Assembly (NCBI GenBank): GCA_037127315.1 | Contig: JBBBDQ010001154.1 | Location: 1,344,001-1,408,000, forward strand | Direction of reading: 5' to 3' | From: Ascarosepion bandense | Lineage: Eukaryota; Mollusca; Cephalopoda; Sepiida; Sepiidae | Length of the DNA: 64,000 bases | Made by a program: the position numbers and the translations under genes | Notes under the pieces: generated by a model | Database searches by the model: none | What the model was told of the DNA's origin: nothing | Seen by the model: the letters and a program-made list of their open reading frames with translations, nothing else | Shown here: in pieces, positions 37,946-48,738 of the stretch | How positions within the stretch are numbered: the first letter of the stretch is position 1 | How the letters are laid out: every line of letters starts with the position of its first letter

Positions 37946-37960
<15 letters not shown>
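37620..37960 (-). repeat. Penelope-type terminal repeat fragment with decayed hammerhead
   Basis: Resembles 45590-45960 in its A-rich body. At 37907-37927 the minus strand reads CTGACGA, GCC, GTTA, GGC, AAAA. This is a hammerhead core with a perfect 3-bp helix II, but with the G of GAAA changed to A. Confidence 0.5.
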
Positions 37961-37984
<24 letters not shown>

Positions 37985-37986
<2 letters not shown>

Positions 37987-38275
37987 GCTCTCACACCCTG
38001 ATTGAGCACTCTGGAAGAATGGAATGGTAGACTTTGAAAAACAGTAGCTACTCTGGCATCTATGCATTGTTCATTCAGCAATGAATCAGAACACTCTCAG
38101 CTATTGAGCGGGTATAATGATAATATACACGCTAAAAAGTCTTCCTCCTTCTACCGACCGCCCATAACTCAGAGGTAGAATCGCTGGGTAAAAGGCAATC
38201 GGCTGTCTAACCGTACTGATGAGCTGTGATACAGCGAAACAGATCTGTCTGCGAATGACTATAAATATATATATA
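37985..38275 (+). repeat. SINE family 2 copy carrying a hammerhead motif
   Basis: Collinear with the copy at 23645-23945. Compared with it, about 35 bases covering the B-box-like part are deleted near 38180. The A-box-like part CCCATAACTCAGAGGTAGAA (38161-38180) remains. The hammerhead motif lies near the 3' end. Confidence 0.7.
38212..38253 (+). ncRNA. Hammerhead ribozyme motif in SINE family 2
   Basis: CTGATGA (38216-38222) is followed by a perfect 5-bp helix II, GCTGT/ACAGC, with a 3-base loop. GAAAC (38236-38240) and the self-complementary stretch ACAGATCTGT come next, with GTC at the cleavage position (38247-38249). Helix I is short: four pairs, one a wobble, between 38212-38215 and 38250-38253. 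All invariant core bases are present. The nearly loopless helix III suggests a form that works better as a dimer. Confidence 0.65.
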
Positions 38276-38949
38276 ATTCCAGATGAAGAGGACTCAAGGT
38301 TTTACTATTTTGAGTGCCCCGGCATTTATTTTATTATGAACAGTGCTCAATATAATAAATATTATATTAAATATAATATATTAAATTATAATTACTGACG
38401 AACCATCAAAGTAAAGTAAATTGAAACATTAAATTATTTATATAACAAAAATTTCTTTTTATAAAAAAAAGCTTTGCAACAAATAAATAGACAGACCAAA
38501 ATTGAAAAGAAGGTGAAAAGAACAGCCTTCGAAATAAATGGGCAGATCACATCAAAGACAATAAAACGAAAGGAAAAAGAGGGGAATAAAGAGAAAATGA
38601 TAAGATTAGGTTAAAGACAGGTTAACATCTTGACCGTTAAGGAAGGAAAGGAAGAAGGGCGAAGGGTAGGATGAGGGAGGAAAAAAGAAAAAAAGAAAAA
38701 AAAAAAGAGAAAAATTTGGTTAGTATGTATTTTTGGGGGGGCCAAATCCCAAAAGGAATCTCCGCTCTGATTAGTCAAAAGAAACACACATGTAAATTTT
38801 CTATCTTTCCATATACATACACAGCAAACCAAAGGTTTTTGTCATTTAAATGTAAATCATCTGTACAACCAACATCAAACATTACCTAATGATGAGAATC
38901 TATCTCGAAACAGAAATTTCTATGTCGAAATGTACAATTAATTAATAAC

Positions 38950-39002
<53 letters not shown>

Positions 39003-40239
39003 AGGATTAATTCAAAGATGTTGAATGGTCATTTCGATATGAAGATCCCCACGGGGAACGACACATCACCTCAGCAACAGAAAAAAACCTTTCAGAAACT
39101 GGAGAAAAATTAGTCTACTTTTCCTTTTAAAATATATTGCAAAGAAATTAAAAAATAAATAATAAAATAAAATAAAAATAAAAATAAAGGGAAAGAAAAA
39201 GAAAAGGAAAAAGAAAAAGAAAAAGATAGAATAAAATCAAATAAATAAGAAAAGAAAAAAATTGACATCGTCTGGGTTCGCAAAAAAAGGGGAGAATGTA
39301 ACTAAAAATTAACAGACAGCCGTGTTAAATCGACGTCAGTTAAAGCAACACGGAAAAAAGGTGGTAAGAGAGATAAAAGAAGGAAGGGAGGGAAAAAGAA
39401 AGAAACTAAAGAAAAAAAAATCGAAATGGCCATTCAACATCTTTGAATTAATCCTTTTTTAATATATATTTGCTCTGTAATATTTTATTACATGGAGCTC
39501 TCTTCCTGTATCATTTTTTAATATTAAAATAAATTTTTAATATTAATTAGGATCGGGTTTTTTGGAATTTACCTTCCTGCTTTTTTCCCTTGGATTGAAG
39601 TATCTGAATTAATATATATATATATATATATATAGTAATTTTTTATTACAATGTTTTATAAAAGCATTATAAGACTACACAGAATTGTTCATGTTTCAGA
39701 ACAATACTGCTATTCTCTAGGTGATATGTTAAAATAAATAAGGAACATGATTTATTTTGAAAATATAAGATGAATTCATGATTATTTAGAAAAGTAGGGA
39801 GTGACAGTTGGAGAAAATGCTTTGGGTGTGTAAATATTATTCAATAAAAAATGAGAATTAGGTAACTATGGAGTTTGAAGATATGGGTCGCGAAAGGGAA
39901 CAGGATGGCTTGATGTCTAGTCATGTCACTTTTTAATTTTGTCTGGATAAGATACATAGTGGGACCATAGATTATTTAAATGGGTAGACAATAATTTTTA
40001 ACAGAAGGTTGGATTTTAGGGGATTTTAAAATTAGATTTTTTACTACCTCATGAGTAAAGGGACTGGAATGTTTAGGTTAGAATTAGGATTTAATAATTA
40101 TGGTATACTTAGGTGTATTGTAGTAAAAAAACAATTAAGTATTGTGTAGGCCATTTATTTTAGTATAATAAAATAATTTTTATCTTTTAAGTTATGTTGT
40201 AGTATAAATTATAAACGAAACACAGTTAAAAAAAAACAG
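38276..40239. other. Intron 5 filler with fold-back at 39000-39462
   Basis: Purine-rich AAAAG tracts (38680-38710, 39140-39260) and a TA run (38952-38996). An inverted repeat with about 38-bp arms joins 39000-39038 and 39421-39462, enclosing about 380 bp. No coding region recognised. Confidence 0.5.
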
Positions 40240-40440
40240 GACATCTTTTTTTTTTCTTTTTTAAATATTTTCCACGAAGCAAGGCAGTAATATCACAGGG
40301 GGTTATTGGAAGTCAAAGAGAATGAGAAGACTTTAGAAAACCCAACGCTGAACAGGGGATAAACTCCTACTCCTGTTCAAAAGACAGGGGAGGAGTGTGC
40401 ACTGGGCGATAGTCAAACTCCTATTCCTGTCGTAGGAAAT
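40240..40440 (-). repeat. LINE 3'-terminus fragment
   Basis: A degraded single copy of the terminus and tail seen at 4370 and 26132, recognisable by gcaaggcagtaa near 40277 and the gacaggggaggagtgtg stretch. Confidence 0.5.
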
Positions 40441-40489
40441 AGTGTCAGATAAATATTCACTGATTCCATATAAATTACTTTGATTATGT

Positions 40490-40762
40490 TTCCGCCCATA
40501 TGATCACCAAAGTTAAGCAATACTGAACTCGATCAGTATCTAGATGGATGGCTTCTAAAGAATGCACAGTGTTGTAAGCTTGGATGTTCAGGTGGTGTAA
40601 TGCTAGGAAATGTTAATCAGAGAGACGCGTTCCAATTCCCTTTGGGTTTGTCATATTAATTTGTGTGCAAATACTCTGGGAAAAGGTGTACAGCTTCAGA
40701 TTCTCCTCTTGGTCAGTAGAACTTGTGTCGTTAAACTGTTGTTATCTCAAAAATAAAATAAG

Positions 40763-40803
<41 letters not shown>
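40490..40803 (+). repeat. 5S rRNA-derived SINE
   Basis: 40496-40552 matches the promoter half of 5S rRNA: GATCACC-AAGTTAAGCAA, then GATCAGTATCTAGATGG (5S has GGTTAGTACTTGGATGG). A non-5S body of about 190 bp follows, ending in a (TAA)n tail at 40763-40803. A 5S head with an unrelated body and a simple-repeat tail is the structure of SINE3-type elements. Confidence 0.72.
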
Positions 40804-41074
40804 TCTTGCAATCTAGGAATATTTTCTCGCTGTGAATAACCTCCTTTGATTGAAAATGAATGAATCGATGAAAAGATAAGCAAATACTGCCCTTCGAGAA
40901 AATCTGAATGCTAGGATGTGCATCCTTGAAAAGGGTAGTTGTACCTTGCAGAGTAGTCTTAAGTATGCTGGAACATGCAGTGGTTTATCCTATAAAAGGA
41001 GGATGCAGGTTTGAACCCAGCTGGAGAGAACATTTTCCTTATTAAGTCTCTCAAATGTGCATTGGTAGGTGTGA
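40804..41074. other. Intron 5 filler
   Basis: No element recognised. Confidence 0.4.
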
Positions 41075-41078
41075 TATG

Positions 41079-41132
<54 letters not shown>

Positions 41133-41271
41133 TAAATATGCTGAGATAGATAGATAGATATAAATATGCTGAGATAGATAGATAGATAGATAGATATAAA
41201 TATGCTGAGATAGATAGATAGATAGATATAAATATGCTGAGATAGATAGATAGATAGATATAAATATGCTG

Positions 41272-41304
<33 letters not shown>

Positions 41305-41571
41305 TAAATATGCTGAGATAGATAGATAGATATAAATATGCTGAGATAGATAGATAGATAGATATAAATATGCTGAGATAGATAGATAGATAGATATGAA
41401 TATGCTGAGATAGATAGATAGATAGATAGATAGATATGAATATGCTGAGATAGATAGATAGATATAGATAGATAGATATAAATATGCTGAGATAGATAGA
41501 TAGATAGATAGATAGATATGAATATGCTGAGATAGATAGATAGATATAGATAGATAGATATAAATATGCTG

Positions 41572-41616
<45 letters not shown>

Positions 41617-41711
41617 TGAATATGCTGAGATAGATAGATAGATATAGATAGATAGATATGAATATGCTGAGATAGATAGATAGATATAGATAGATAGATA
41701 TAAATATGCTG

Positions 41712-41752
<41 letters not shown>

Positions 41753-41760
41753 TGAACAGA
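41075..41760. repeat. GATA compound minisatellite
   Basis: Runs of GATA (2 to 9 repeats) alternate with a 14-base spacer, tataaatatgctga or tatgaatatgctga, about 18 times. The minus strand is open for 257 codons only because the repeat lacks stops in that frame. Confidence 0.95.
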
Positions 41761-41769
41761 CATAGATAG

Positions 41770-42044
41770 ATATCTCAGATTCTTGCCATGTTATGCAGCT
41801 CTGCCCTCTTGGTAACTCTGATCAGGCTGTGGTGTCAGTAAATGTCACTTTCTACTTCCCCCTCCATCCAGGAACTTCCTACCAGCAGAATATCTTACTT
41901 CTATCAATGATCAGACTGGGAGTCGTTCCATGATTTTCTTTTTTGATGCTCCTTTAAACAAAGCTTTAATGTCCATATGCATGGACTTGTTGCTTATGTC
42001 AGTGAACATCTTCCTTTGGCTAGGGAGATCTCTCTTGAATCTCC

Positions 42045-42087
<43 letters not shown>

Positions 42088-44250
42088 GCTAGACACAGTA
42101 AGCTATCTCTTCTTTCTCTACCGCTCCTCTTCCTCTCCTAAATCAGTCAAACAAAAAACACCTAAACCCCTCAACATCTCTTTCTTTAACATCCGCGGTA
42201 TCCGTACCATTTTTTGCACTGTGGAATCGTTCCTCAACGAAAGGTACCCCTGACATCCTAGCTCTCTGCGAAACTAACCTCAACTCTACAATCGCCTCCT
42301 CTGATTTCTCGGTTCCTGGATACCTTCCTCTCTTCCTCTCTGATGTCTCCTCCTAGGTGAAAGCCGGCATTGATGCTTTCATCTCAGCTAGGAAATTTCT
42401 ACTTAAACATCGTTCATCTCCTTGGTTCTGTCCTGCTTACTAGGCTGCCATCGTTCACAGGAATCACTTCTTTCGGCTTTACCGGAACGACATAACATTA
42501 GGCGCCTCTTGTCTCTGCTGATAATGAAGGTAGGCGTGTCTTAAATTAATTAATTCAACGTCCCTACATCTACAAGAGACAAGGTTACGTACTTTTCTCA
42601 AAAATTCTCTTACAACTCCACATTTGACTCGTCTGGAGTACCCACATCCAATTTCCCACCTAGAACTGAGTCTCAACTGATTAACATAAATATAATCTGG
42701 TCTCTGGTCTCTAAGAAAATTTTAAGCATGACTCTCATAAGACAAGCGGAGGTGATCAAATTTCAGTCATCATCCTAAAGAAATGTGCCCCTGAGCTGGC
42801 TCCAGTTTTCTCCAAACTCTATAACTATTGCCTCACTGCTTCCTGTTTTTCTGCTTATTTGAAATCTGTAGTTCCTATTTTTAAGAACTCTGGGAAAACC
42901 CCTGTTCCGTCTAATTATCGCCTTATTAGCCTCTTACTTCTTCATTCGAGGCTATTATCAATGCTAAAAGTCATGCATCTCACATCTCACAACACTCTCT
43001 TTGACAAACAATATGGCTTCCGGTTCGCCAGGTCTACTGCTGATGTGCTAACGACCATTACTGAATATATATACAAGGCTCTTGAGTTCAAGCTGTTATT
43101 CTTGATATCTCAGAAGCATTTAACAGGGTTTGGCATGCTGGTCTTCTGTGCAAACTCCAGAGCTACGGTATTTCTGGGCGATTGTTTGATTTAATCCAGT
43201 CGTTCTTATCAAATCGGTCGATTTAAATGGACATGCTTCCAGATCCTTTCATACGAACGCGAGCGTCTATCAAGGCTCTATCCTAGGTCTTTATCAATGA
43301 TCTACTTGATATAATCAGTTCCCAAGTAGGCATCTATGCAGATGACACCACCATTTACTCCCGTCTCAATAGTAAATCTCCCCAGGCTGCCGAAGTAAAC
43401 CTGGTTGCTGCTTTTGAAAAGGACATTCAATCTATGATTGAATGGAATAGGAAATTGCTCGTAAATTTTAATACCTCCAAAAACGAAGCTTCTCTCCTTT
43501 AATCACTATAGAGAAACTTTCCTACCTACCAACAGAATAGAAGACGCTAGTCTCCAGTGAGCAACGCACTGCGTCTCCTTAGACACACTCTCTTAACCAA
43601 CCTCAAATGGAACGGCTACATCAATTCTATAGCTGCATCTACTGTTAGGAAGGTTAGATCACTGTGTCGGGCCAGGAGGTTTTTCTTGTCAGAATCCATT
43701 TTGCGCATTTATAAATGTACCATTCATCTGCATCAATGAATACTGTTGCCATATCTGGTCGGATGTTCCTAATATTCATCTTGGGGTTCTCTATAAAATC
43801 CAAAGGAAGATATGCAACGTAAAGGATTCTGACTTGGAAGCTCGTCTTCAGTCACTTTCTCACCGAGGTGATGTGGCTTCCCTCTGTCTTTTCTACAATA
43901 TTCTAATGGCAACTGCTGTGACGAGCTTCTGCTCTTGGTGTCTCAACGCGTACTACTAAACTGGCGTCAAGGTCCCACCCTTTTACCGTCGAAATAGTTA
44001 ATTTAACTGTCCCTTCTACTCTAACAGTTTGTTTTCTCACACTTTCCACTTGTTGAACTCCCTTTCGTTTGCTTGCTTCCCTGATAGCTACAATCTCCAA
44101 AAGTTTAAATTCACTACCAGTTTCCATATTTTATCTCCTTGCTTTCCTTATCCCGTCTTCGACATCCCCTGTAACTTGATTTCTCTCTCACTGTTACTCA
44201 ACTGCGCACTAATGGCGGTCTTCTTGCCTTCCTTGGGGTGAAATGATTAT
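41770..44250 (+). pseudogene. Decayed LINE (non-LTR retrotransposon), rearranged
   Basis: Endonuclease-like pieces lie at 42150-42310 (NISFFNIRGIRT, then PDILALCETNLNST). Reverse transcriptase follows at 42850-43480: VVPIFKNSGKTPVPSNYR, then FDKQYGFRFARSTADVL, then GIYADDTTIYSR. Its YADD box is the RT active site. C-terminal and tail sequence reaches 44250, ending gcttggggtgaaatgat-like and an A-rich tail. A later endonuclease piece (41880-42080) precedes the earlier one, so the 5' part is rearranged. A CTGT microsatellite (42045-42082) interrupts it. Confidence 0.8.
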
Positions 44251-44841
44251 CAAAAATATCATTATCTGTGAAGTGAGTAGTCATGGTTAAATATGAAATA
44301 AGTAGAAAATGCTTGACAAACCGAATTGACAAAGTTTGCAATAATAAGAAAAAGACAAGAACAGTAAAATATAATATAAAGCAATCAATCAATATATGCA
44401 ATCCTAATTAACATTAATAAGGCAAAAAGTTCACAAATTAATATTTGGGGTTAACACGCAGGCGCGAATGGAACGTTCTGACTTCAATACAAGACAGATT
44501 GGATCTGCATCAGATGAAACATTTTATTGGCATTCATTTGTGTGTTTCTGCTTTTAAATTGGATAGGGGGAACAATTTTTGCAGTTATTCTAAGTAGTAT
44601 TGGAACCAATATTAGTATTGGAACCAATATTATCGATGATTTTATTTAAAAAAGTATCTGAAAATCTAACAGGGATGCATTTCCTGTTTACAATAATTAA
44701 AATAGTAGAACAACTTATAAATTCTTTATCTCGGTTGAAATGAAAATAGAACCGAACTTTTTGATTGCTTTCAGATAATAAAATGGAGAGTATTTTTCTT
44801 TTTTGAAAAGTTATGATTACATTTTGTTTATTTTTAAACAG
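44251..44841. other. End of intron 5
   Basis: AT-rich; no element recognised. Ends in the acceptor tttttaaacag. Confidence 0.5.
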
Positions 44842-45015
44842 AGTCTTAGTAATTCTGACACAGTTTTACTTGGAGTCAAAAGATTGCTTAGATGAATTTA
44901 ACATTGCACTGTGTCTGAAACGAGAAACGAAAGAAATGAAACTGGTTCCATTGTGCCTGGAAACGTTGCAGAACTTGCCGCCCGTTATCAGCAATGTGCA
45001 ATATATGAACTGCAG
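44842..45015 (+). CDS. Exon 6: second half of TIR1
   Basis: Acceptor ends at 44841; donor gttagt starts at 45016 (phase 2). The exon completes Arg270 and encodes VLVILTQFYLESKDCLDEFN, the strand C region with a C-L-D-E-F block. Glu288 sits where TIR NAD hydrolases carry their catalytic glutamate. KLVPLCLETLQNLPP (strand D) and VQYMNC (strand E) follow. The order and spacing are those of a complete TIR fold shared between exons 5 and 6, finished by the first codons of exon 7. Confidence 0.87.
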
Positions 45016-45470
45016 GTTAGTGCTTCTTTTTTCTATTTTAATCTCATGTTACAGAATGCAAAGCAAGGCCCAGAATATTAAGCGATTGGCTGGAGGAGCC
45101 TTATAGGTAGAACATTCTGACAGTGATGAATTGCCTTTGTCTAGATTTTTTATATAAGTCCTAAACTACGCGAATTCAACTGAGGGTCTCGAGAATTCTA
45201 AAGCGTCGATATGCCCCCCACACCCAGGTTTGTAACCGGCTAGTATCACCTGCGAATGGATGTTGAGCCAACGTGCAAGATGATCTCCTGTGACGTCATT
45301 CTTCCTACTGCCAATAGAATCCAAACTGTGGGTCGAAATAAAACGAACACAAAAAATAAATGACTTTTTTCTTTGGTAACGTTTAATGTAGTATGAGTGG
45401 GATCCAGAGACGACACAAAATGCAACAGCCATTACTCCACCCACACCACGGAATATAAGGTCTCATATAC
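45016..45470. other. Start of intron 6
   Basis: No element recognised in this stretch. Minus-strand frames of up to 130 codons overlap from 45166 but show no domain. Confidence 0.4.
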
Positions 45471-45590
45471 ATGATTTCATGATATATACAGCCACCACGA
45501 TTTCCTGTTTTTTCTTTTATGTGAATTTCATGTATTTGGTCAGACACTATAAATCTATTGGAATGTATGTATATATATATATATATATAT
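45471..45590. repeat. Dispersed repeat flanking PLE2, left copy
   Basis: About 100 bp (ttcatgatatatacag... to ...ctattggaatgta) recurs in direct orientation at 47575-47672. Both copies end in TA microsatellites. They bracket PLE2. Confidence 0.65.
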
Positions 45591-47390
45591 ATATAATAAC
45601 AAGACCGACTCTGTAAGTATCTAAATCCTAAAATTATACGAAAATAAACTTTGAGGACAACAAATAACAGACAGAATCTAACTCCGTTACTGTCCGTCGC
45701 TATGGAAAAAAAAGAAAACTGCGGAATACAGACAATACATACAATACCCCGCAGTAAAGAAAAAAAAAACCCCAAACGGAACCAACCACAAAGAAAGAAA
45801 AAGTGCTCGATACAGAACTAACCAAAGCGGAATAACAAAGAGGAAGCAATGTAGAGCAAAGACACGTAAAAAAATCACAAGATCGCCAAAACCTACCGCG
45901 GTTTCACACAACGGCTTGTCAGGGCAAAGGCAAACCAAGGACTAATCAAATAAATAGACACCACCAAACAAAGACTAACAGACCAGCCTACCCGACGGGG
46001 GAGGGGGAGGTTAAAAATATATATATATATATATAGCCAAAGACTCTAAGAAAAAAATATAGCCAAAGACTCTAAGCAAGAAATTTAGCTTTATGGAATC
46101 TACACCTATTCAATATTTCAGTTTTGGCATTAATAAGGTTGTGGGCAGGTTCGAATCTAGCTATCGCTAACTTCTCCTCATCACATAACCTACAAAATTT
46201 ACTGCCTTTGTTATAGTTAGGGCGTTTTTTTTATTATTTCCCATTTCAAAATGGGGTCTCTTTTAGTTTTAGTTTTTATGTCCCATACATAGCTGGATAA
46301 AGTCGTACTGTGTTTATACTTCTCATTTTTAAAGAAGGTTTTATGGTTGTAAAACCTAATTTTAAAATTATCATGCGTAGCTCCTATGTATGTTTTAGGG
46401 TTTTTATCATTTTCATTAATGTAAACTCTAACTTTATAAACTACATTTACTTGATTACAATTACCTCTAATGGGGCAGTCGGTTTTAATTCTACAATTAC
46501 AATTATTTTTGTTGCCGGTATTAGTACTAGGAATATTGGTATTACTTTTCAATTTACTTTTATTGGTATTATTAATTATTTTGCCAATATTAGGTAAACA
46601 AGAGTAACTGAGTTTAATAGTGTTCCTATTAAATATTTTTTTTAAGTTTGCTATCAGAGTTAAAATGTTTATCTATTAGGTTAAAAAACATTTTGCCTAT
46701 TTTAGATTTAACTTCATTATTGTATGGGGGGTTAAACCATATAATATTTCTGGATCTGTTGTTATTGGTTTTTTTTAGTAATATTTTGGTCAGAAAATTT
46801 TAGCGTTTGCGAATGTCCACTTTTTATTAGTGCAGTTTGATAAATTTTCTTGTATTTATCGAAAATTTCACTATTGGAAGAGTTGGTGGACAATCTAACA
46901 GCTATACCATTAGGGATACTTCTAAGAATATGCATAGAGTGATTAGAATTTTTATTAACATAATTGGGGGTGTAATTATTTTTGACGTAGGGTGTTATAT
47001 ATCCGTTATTAAGATTTAATGTTATATCCAAGTAATTAACAATTTTAATGTTATGTTCTATTTCAATCTCTAACTTATAAGATTTGAAAAATTTTTGCAC
47101 TTCCTTTCTAAATTTATCTCCTATTCTAGGTGTACATTTATCTATTATAATTAATCCATCGTCCCGGTATAAACCGTGATTATGGAAATCTATTATGGCG
47201 TTAAGTTTATAGAGCAGTAGACAACCTATCAGCTCCGCCACCTCCGCCCCATCATATGCCCCCATAGGATTATCAAACATTATTATAATGGGCATCATTA
47301 TTTATTTGATTAGTCCTTGGTTTACCTTTGCCCTGACGAGCCGTTGTGTGAAACCGCGGTAGGTTTTGGCGATCTTGTGATTTTTTTACG

Positions 47391-47400
<10 letters not shown>
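45590..47400 (-). mobile_element. Penelope-like element PLE2 with inverted terminal repeats
   Basis: Segments 45874-45960 and 47302-47390 are reverse complements. On the minus strand, 46762-47298 encodes the later part of a Penelope reverse transcriptase: LYRDDGLIII, then NYLDITLNLNNGYITPY. 46217-46552 encodes a GIY-YIG endonuclease with a zinc-finger-like lead: CNCRIKTDCPIRGNC, then VVYKVRV and TYIGATHDNFKIR. The catalytic N-terminal half of the RT is missing. The RT and endonuclease pieces are separated by frame breaks. Confidence 0.82.
47325..47370 (+). ncRNA. Hammerhead-like motif in PLE2 terminal repeat
   Basis: CTGACGA (47333-47339), GAAAC (47350-47354) and GTA at the cleavage position (47359-47361). 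Helix I pairs GCC with GGT and resumes after a 3-base internal loop. Helix II is weak in this copy. The inverted partner at 45899-45922 has the core changed to CTGACAA. The related fragment at 37907 keeps a perfect helix II. Confidence 0.45.
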
Positions 47401-47440
<40 letters not shown>

Positions 47441-47574
47441 GAAAATAAATAGAACGAATTTACAAATCCTATGATAATTTATTTCATAAAGATTTTTTTA
47501 AAATATTCAACTCCTCAGACCGAATGTTTTTACAAAAATGAATGGGCTACATTTATCAAAACGAAAAGAAGAAG

Positions 47575-47690
47575 ATTTCATGATATATACAGTCACCACG
47601 ATTTCCTTTTTTTTTTCTTCTCTATGAATTTTATGTATTTGGTCAGATACTATAAATCTATTGGAATGTATATATATATATATATATAAT
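47575..47690. repeat. Dispersed repeat flanking PLE2, right copy
   Basis: Direct repeat of 45471-45575 with few changes, again ending in a TA run (47671-47688). Confidence 0.65.
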
Positions 47691-47880
47691 TAAGTAAATC
47701 ATCGAGCTTTATATTCGACCTCAACAGAATGCAGAAAGCACTGGACGGCCGTTTCGTCCTTTATTTGGGACTCATCAGCAGTGCGCATCCACTACCAGGA
47801 ATCGAACCCAGGCAGTCTTGGTTATTAAGCTGATGTTATACCGACTGCACCACGGGCCCTGGCGACGAAGAGGTAACGAA
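47691..47880 (-). repeat. tRNA-headed SINE-like unit with hammerhead (SINE family 3)
   Basis: On the minus strand a tRNA-like head has GTGGTGCAGTCGG (A-box-like, near 47850-47862) and GGGTTCGATTCC (B-box-like, near 47800-47811). A complete hammerhead motif follows, then a tail of about 45 bp. The order of tRNA promoter then hammerhead recalls the Smalpha-type SINEs of schistosomes. Confidence 0.68.
47738..47786 (-). ncRNA. Hammerhead ribozyme, complete core and helices
   Basis: Helix I is a perfect 6-bp pairing GCACTG/CAGTGC. CTGATGA follows, then helix II GTCC/GGAC (4 bp) with an 8-base loop, then GAAA. Helix III is AC/GT with a GGCC loop, and GTC is at the cleavage site. Every invariant base of the type I hammerhead is present. 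This is the best ribozyme candidate in the window. Confidence 0.8.
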
Positions 47881-48018
47881 TTAAGCTCATCACGAATTCC
47901 GTGGTGGAACTAATCCAAGCTCCTTTACCCATAGGATAGTGCCTCCCCAAGCAACGACTTCCGCAACCAAGCCGCTAAATCCATAGCGTGTTTCGTGGTT
48001 GAAGCACAGAGATATAAT

Positions 48019-48176
48019 TCAAGAAGTAGTAGGAGGATTTGAACAATTATTAAGTTATTATTGAGTCCCAAATAAAGGACGAAACGGCCGTCCAGTGCTT
48101 TCTGCATTCTGTTGAGGTCGAATATAAAGCTCGATGATTTACTTAATAATTGTTCAAATCCTCCTACTACTTCTTG

Positions 48177-48178
<2 letters not shown>
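48019..48178. repeat. Inverted repeat with partial hammerhead copy
   Basis: 48019-48058 is the reverse complement of 48138-48178. Between them, on the plus strand, 48061-48100 repeats the 3' half of the family 3 hammerhead (gtcc, ggac, gaaac, ggccgtc) and its tail. The CTGATGA half is replaced, so this copy cannot be active. Confidence 0.65.
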
Positions 48179-48275
<97 letters not shown>

Positions 48276-48335
48276 TATATACACATAAAATATATCTATT
48301 GGAATGTGTGTGTATATATATAAATATATATACAC

Positions 48336-48373
<38 letters not shown>

Positions 48374-48460
48374 TATAGGTGTCAGGAAGAAGAAGAAGAA
48401 GAAGAAGAAGAAGAAGAAGAAGAAGAAGAAGAAGAAGAAGAAGAAGAAGAAGATTTTATC
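48179..48460. repeat. TA, TATG and GAA microsatellites
   Basis: Long TA runs (48179-48220, 48230-48270, 48340-48370) are followed by about 24 GAA units (48385-48452). The frames rich in IY and E are artefacts. Confidence 0.95.
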
Positions 48461-48626
48461 TATGGGAGAGGAAGTCAGATATAAAATGTTATTTTTTTAA
48501 ACGCGGGTGTCATATTAAGAATATTGCATTTTCATCCCAGACGATAAAATGACCTTGGATCGAACTTTAACATTTTTAATTACAGTACAGTAAATTTAGG
48601 GGCCGCATTTTAACTAGAAGAATTGA

Positions 48627-48676
<50 letters not shown>

Positions 48677-48703
48677 ATATATTTTTAAGTATTATAATTG
48701 TTG

Positions 48704-48738
<35 letters not shown>

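Noticed and set aside
40496..40560. Functional 5S rRNA gene
   Set aside because: Only the promoter half resembles 5S; the rest is unrelated and the TAA tail indicates a SINE.
40990..41763. 257-codon minus-strand open frame
   Set aside because: It is the translation of the GATA minisatellite (repeats of LSIY and SISAY); the repeat has no stop in that frame.
47797..47862. Functional tRNA gene
   Set aside because: A- and B-box-like sequences are present, but the acceptor stem does not pair and the unit continues into the ribozyme and tail; it is a SINE head.
48134..48484. Frame with IY and poly-E blocks
   Set aside because: Pure translation of TA and GAA microsatellites.
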